Origin: an uncultured Bacteroidales bacterium
GTDB taxonomy: Bacteria > Bacteroidota > Bacteroidia > Bacteroidales > UBA932
Length of the DNA: 9,020 nt
NCBI GenBank assembly: GCA_946627685.1
Contig: CAMOVV010000030.1
Location: 1 to 9,020 of the forward strand
Reading direction: 5' to 3'
Both the position numbers and the translations under genes were made by a program. A model generated the notes under the pieces. It was not told the DNA's origin. It ran no database searches and saw only the letters and a list, made by a program, of their open reading frames with translations. Below are positions 5,732 through 9,020 of the stretch, in pieces; position 1 is the stretch's first letter; each line of letters starts with the position of its first letter.

Positions 5732-5739
5732 TATATTTG
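5732..5739 (+). promoter_or_regulatory. Probable -7 box for ftsY-pheT
   Basis: TATATTTG at 5732-5739 matches TAnnTTTG exactly and lies 27 nt before the ftsY ATG, giving a leader of about 20 nt. At the expected -33 distance there is only the T-run of the preceding terminator (TTTT instead of TTTG), so the upstream element is weak. A promoter is expected here because the terminator cuts off transcription from rpmB. Confidence 0.5.
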
Positions 5740-5766
5740 TAGGTTACATCAAAACAGGACAGCGTC

Positions 5767-6702
5767 ATGGGAATATTCGACAGGGGAGTCGCGAAAACCA
5801 AACAGAGTTTCTTCCAGAAGGTCTCAAGGGCCCTGGTTGGCAAATCCAGGGTGGATGACGATATCCTGGACGCCATGGAGGAGGCCCTCGTGGCCACCGA
5901 CATGGGGGTCGATACCACTTTGAAGATTATCGACAGCCTCCAGGACAGGGTGGAAAAAGACAAGTACATGTCCATGGAAGAGCTTGTCGGCATGCTCAGG
6001 GAGGAGATAGGCGCCCTGCTGGATGAGAGCGGGAACGCTTCCGCCGTCGAGCCGTTCGATTTCTCCAGGAAGCCTTACGTGGTCCTTGTCGTCGGCGTGA
6101 ACGGCGTGGGAAAGACCACCACCATCGGCAAGCTGGCCTCGATGCTCAGGAAGGATGGCAAAAAGGTAATCATAGGCGCAGCCGACACCTTCAGGGCGGC
6201 CGCCGTTGACCAGCTGCAGATTTGGGCGGACAGGGCCGGAGTCGATATCGTAAGGCAGAACATGGGCTCGGACCCCGCTTCTGTCGCGTTTGACACCGTG
6301 AGCGCCGCCGTGGCAAGGGACGCCGACGTTGTCCTCATCGACACGGCAGGCCGCCTCCACAACAGGGTGGACCTCATGAACGAACTCACCAAAATCCGCA
6401 ACGTCATGCGCAAGGTCGTCCCCGACGCTCCCCACGACGTGATGCTCGTCCTTGACAGCACCACCGGCCAGAACGCCTTCCAGCAGACCAGGGAATTTCT
6501 CAAGGCCACCCAGGTCACTTCCCTCGCCGTGACAAAGCTCGACGGCTCGGCAAAGGGCGGAGTGGTGATCGGAATCGCCGACCAGTTCCATATCCCCGTC
6601 AAGTTCATCGGAATCGGGGAAGGAGTGGACGACCTCAAGGTTTTTGACAGGAATGAATATATAGAATCCCTCTTTTCAATGGAGGATTTGAAGAAGAAAT
6701 AA
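5767..6702 (+). CDS. ftsY: Signal recognition particle receptor FtsY
   Basis: SRP-type GTPase that docks the Ffh/4.5S RNA-ribosome complex at the membrane for co-translational insertion; 311 residues. It starts with a short amphipathic stretch (GIFDRGVAKTKQSFFQKVSRAL), a likely membrane-targeting helix. The N domain runs to about residue 95 and the G domain from about 103. GTPase motifs are intact: G1 GVNGVGKTT (110-118), DTFRAAA (140-146), G3 DTAGR (192-196), G4 TKLD (256-259) and the closing GIGEGVDDL (282-290). The long acidic A domain of E. coli FtsY is absent, as is common in this phylum. ATG 5767 is preceded by a weak AGGA 7 nt upstream. It has its own promoter behind the terminator and is followed 15 nt later by pheT. 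FtsY, not Ffh, because there is no C-terminal M domain. Confidence 0.97.
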   Translation: MGIFDRGVAKTKQSFFQKVSRALVGKSRVDDDILDAMEEALVATDMGVDTTLKIIDSLQDRVEKDKYMSMEELVGMLREEIGALLDESGNASAVEPFDFSRKPYVVLVVGVNGVGKTTTIGKLASMLRKDGKKVIIGAADTFRAAAVDQLQIWADRAGVDIVRQNMGSDPASVAFDTVSAAVARDADVVLIDTAGRLHNRVDLMNELTKIRNVMRKVVPDAPHDVMLVLDSTTGQNAFQQTREFLKATQVTSLAVTKLDGSAKGGVVIGIADQFHIPVKFIGIGEGVDDLKVFDRNEYIESLFSMEDLKKK

Positions 6703-6717
6703 AAAGTTTACAGCGAT

Positions 6718-9020
6718 ATGAAACTATCTTACAATTGGTTGAAAGATTATCTCAGCACGGACCTCACCCCCGTCCAGGTGGCTGAGGCCATGACCGCGAT
6801 AGGAATCGAGGTTGATTCGGTGGAAGAGCAGGAGGCCGTCCCCGGAGGTCTGGCCGGAGTCGTCGTGGCCAGGGTGCTGGAGTGCGAGCCCCATCCGGAT
6901 TCGGACCATCTCCATATTACAAAGGTTGATGACGGGAGCGGAGAGCCCCTTACCGTCGTATGCGGCGCCCCCAACGTCGCGGCCGGCCAGAAGGTACTTT
7001 TCGCGAGAATCGGCACCGTTCTCCCCGGCGATTTCAAAATCAAGAAATCCAAGATACGCGGAGTGGAATCCATGGGCATGATTTGCGCCGAGGACGAGCT
7101 TGGAATCGGTACCGACCATGCCGGAATCATGGTCCTGGAAGATGACGCCGCAGTCGGGACGCCCGCCAAGGAATATCTCCACCTCGAGTCCGAGGCCGTC
7201 ATAGAATATGAAATCACGGCCAACAGGATAGACGCCGCCTCCCATATCGGCGTGGCCCGCGACCTGTATGCTTACCTGAAACTCAGGGACTTGCCCTGCA
7301 GCCTCAAATATCCCGACGTCTCCTCCTACAAGGACGGGGAAGGCGAGGCCATTCCCGTGGATGTGCAGGATGCCGTTGCCTCCCCCCGCTATACCGCCAC
7401 CACCATCGAGGGCGTTAAGGTAGGACCTTCCCCGGAGTGGCTTCAGAAGAAACTCCTCTCCATAGGCCTCAAGCCCATCAACAATATCGTCGATATCTCC
7501 AATTTCGTGCTCTTCGAACTCGGCCAGCCGCTCCACACCTTCGACGCCGACAAGATTGGCGGCAGGAAGGTGATTGTACGCCGCGCCCTCCAGGGAGAAA
7601 AGCTCAGGACCCTCGACGGAGTTGACAGGAGCCTGGACGCCACGGATATCGTAATCGCCGACGCAAACGGCCCCATGTGCCTCGGAGGCGTGTTCGGCGG
7701 CGAGGATTCCGGAGTTTCCGACTCCACGGTGAACGTCCTTCTCGAGAGCGCGTACTTCGATCCCGGTTCCATCCGCAAGACTTCCAAGAGGCATCAGCTC
7801 CAGACGGACGCATCCTTCCGCAACGAAAGGGGAGGAGACCCCCTGGTGACGGTTTACGCGGCCAAGAGGGCGGCAAACCTCATCACGGAAATCGCCGGCG
7901 GAAAGGTTGTCGGGCCGATGCAGGAATTCTGCCCTTCCCCCTACAAAGAGAAGCAGGTTGACCTCGATTACAACCGTATAGAAGAGTTCATAGGCAAGAA
8001 GATAGGGCACGACACCATCGAAAGGATTCTCGGATACCTCGGCTACGGTTTCGTTGAAAAACGGGACGGAGGAGCCATCGTGTCCGCCCCTTCCTACATG
8101 GTTGACGTCAGCCGGGAATGCGACGTGGTCGAAGAAATCCTCAGAATCTACGGCTACAACAACATCGACCTTCCCAAGCACATGAAGATGTCCGTGAACG
8201 CGACCCCCGTTCCCGAGCCAGAGGCTGTCCGCAACAGCATTTCCAACTTCTTCGCTTCCAACGGATTCGTCGAGACCATGAACAATTCCCTCACCAAGGC
8301 GGACTACTACAGGGACCTCGTGTCCTTCCCCGCCTCCGCCTGCGTGAAAATCGTGAATCCGCTTTCTGCCGACCTCAACGTCCTCAGGCAGACCCTTATC
8401 CTGAGCGGTCTTGAAGTCGTGTCATACAATATCAACCGCCAGGTCCGCTCCCTCAAGACCTTCGAGTACGGTTCGGTGTACCGCCGCCTTCCCGAAGGGG
8501 ACGGCACCACCCTCTCTTCTTACGAGGAGCATCAGGTCTTCTGCCTCATGATTACGGGCTCGGGCGACAAGTCCTGGACCGGAGAGAGCGCGAAGAGCAG
8601 CTATTTCCGTCTCAAAGGAATCCTTGAGCTGCTTGTAAGGCGTTACGGGGCAGACCTTTACCAGATGGAAACGGCTCCGGCTCCCGAGGATGTGTTCTCA
8701 GAGGGCATGGTGTACAGCCTTCCCGGAAGGGGCCCCGTCCTCGCGACCATAGGCACAGTCAACCCCGCCCTGGCGAAGAAGTTCGACATCAAGCAGCCCG
8801 TTTTCGCGTGCGAAATTTCCTGGCCGGCCCTCTTTACCCTTGTCCGCCGCGACAAGGTGACGTTCAAGGAAATGCCCCGTTTCCCCGAAGTGCGCAGGGA
8901 TCTTGCCCTCCTTCTTGACGAGAGCGTCCGCTATTCCGACCTCCGCAAGAGCGCCTTCAAGGCTGCGAAGAAGATTCTTCGCGAGGTGTCCCTCTTCGAT
9001 GTTTACCGTGGCGACAAGAT
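6718..9020 (+). CDS. pheT: Phenylalanine--tRNA ligase beta subunit, C-terminus cut by the window edge
   Basis: Beta chain of the alpha2-beta2 PheRS; it binds tRNA-Phe and edits Tyr-tRNA-Phe, while catalysis is in PheS. The frame is open from ATG 6718 to the window end: 767 codons of an expected 800-820. MKLSYNWLKDYL is the typical start. Domains: OB-type tRNA-binding domain (about 42-155, with ECEPHPDSDHLHITKV and VCGAPNVAAGQKV); B3/4 editing domain (about 215-390, with LKPINNIVDISNF and FGGEDSG); B5 (about 412-483, ending in EEILRIYGYNN); the catalytic-like core (about 490-700); and the FDX-ACB anticodon domain from about 718 (PRFPEVRRDLALLL), cut after FDVYRGDK. The usual TDASFRFERGxDP is here TDASFRNERGGDP (363-375). 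pheS is not adjacent. It lies 15 nt after ftsY and is probably co-transcribed with it. Confidence 0.96.
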   Translation, partial: MKLSYNWLKDYLSTDLTPVQVAEAMTAIGIEVDSVEEQEAVPGGLAGVVVARVLECEPHPDSDHLHITKVDDGSGEPLTVVCGAPNVAAGQKVLFARIGTVLPGDFKIKKSKIRGVESMGMICAEDELGIGTDHAGIMVLEDDAAVGTPAKEYLHLESEAVIEYEITANRIDAASHIGVARDLYAYLKLRDLPCSLKYPDVSSYKDGEGEAIPVDVQDAVASPRYTATTIEGVKVGPSPEWLQKKLLSIGLKPINNIVDISNFVLFELGQPLHTFDADKIGGRKVIVRRALQGEKLRTLDGVDRSLDATDIVIADANGPMCLGGVFGGEDSGVSDSTVNVLLESAYFDPGSIRKTSKRHQLQTDASFRNERGGDPLVTVYAAKRAANLITEIAGGKVVGPMQEFCPSPYKEKQVDLDYNRIEEFIGKKIGHDTIERILGYLGYGFVEKRDGGAIVSAPSYMVDVSRECDVVEEILRIYGYNNIDLPKHMKMSVNATPVPEPEAVRNSISNFFASNGFVETMNNSLTKADYYRDLVSFPASACVKIVNPLSADLNVLRQTLILSGLEVVSYNINRQVRSLKTFEYGSVYRRLPEGDGTTLSSYEEHQVFCLMITGSGDKSWTGESAKSSYFRLKGILELLVRRYGADLYQMETAPAPEDVFSEGMVYSLPGRGPVLATIGTVNPALAKKFDIKQPVFACEISWPALFTLVRRDKVTFKEMPRFPEVRRDLALLLDESVRYSDLRKSAFKAAKKILREVSLFDVYRGDK

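Noticed and set aside
6724..8181. A 485-codon minus-strand frame opposite pheT
   Set aside because: pheT is unmistakable in the plus frame. The antisense product shows no family signature.

Overview
The window reads as a housekeeping stretch from a member of the Bacteroidota, most likely order Bacteroidales. The evidence is the DUF4295 (bL38-type) gene next to rpmG, the 447-residue LepB with a large internal insertion, the Bacteroidota-style -7 promoter boxes (TAnnTTTG), A/T-rich leaders mostly without Shine-Dalgarno sequences, and ThrS/PheT motifs of the Bacteroidales type. Genes are fairly G+C-rich with frequent AGG arginine codons. I cannot name a genus.

Layout: positions 1-183 hold the start of a minus-strand membrane protein that leaves the window. 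A short divergent promoter region follows. On the plus strand comes a translation cluster: thrS (315-2273), infC (2315-2914, starting at AUC), rpmI (2963-3157), rplT (3238-3582), and then lepB (3589-4932) only 6 nt after rplT. A new promoter in the 103-nt gap after lepB drives rpmB (5036-5278), rpmG (5290-5478) and the DUF4295/bL38-type gene (5496-5657). That run ends at a strong intrinsic terminator (5677-5714). A promoter just behind the terminator opens ftsY (5767-6702) and pheT (6718 to beyond the window end).

Function: nearly everything serves protein synthesis or export. There are two aminoacyl-tRNA synthetases (Thr, Phe beta), initiation factor 3, four or five large-subunit ribosomal proteins, the SRP receptor and signal peptidase I. 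The signs of regulation are the non-AUG start of infC behind a perfect AGGAGG, a long hairpin between rpmI and rplT, and competing hairpins with a 10-codon reading frame in the thrS leader.

I see no mobile element, CRISPR array, tRNA or rRNA gene, and no defence or biosynthetic system. The interesting material is in the control regions, not in a new gene system.
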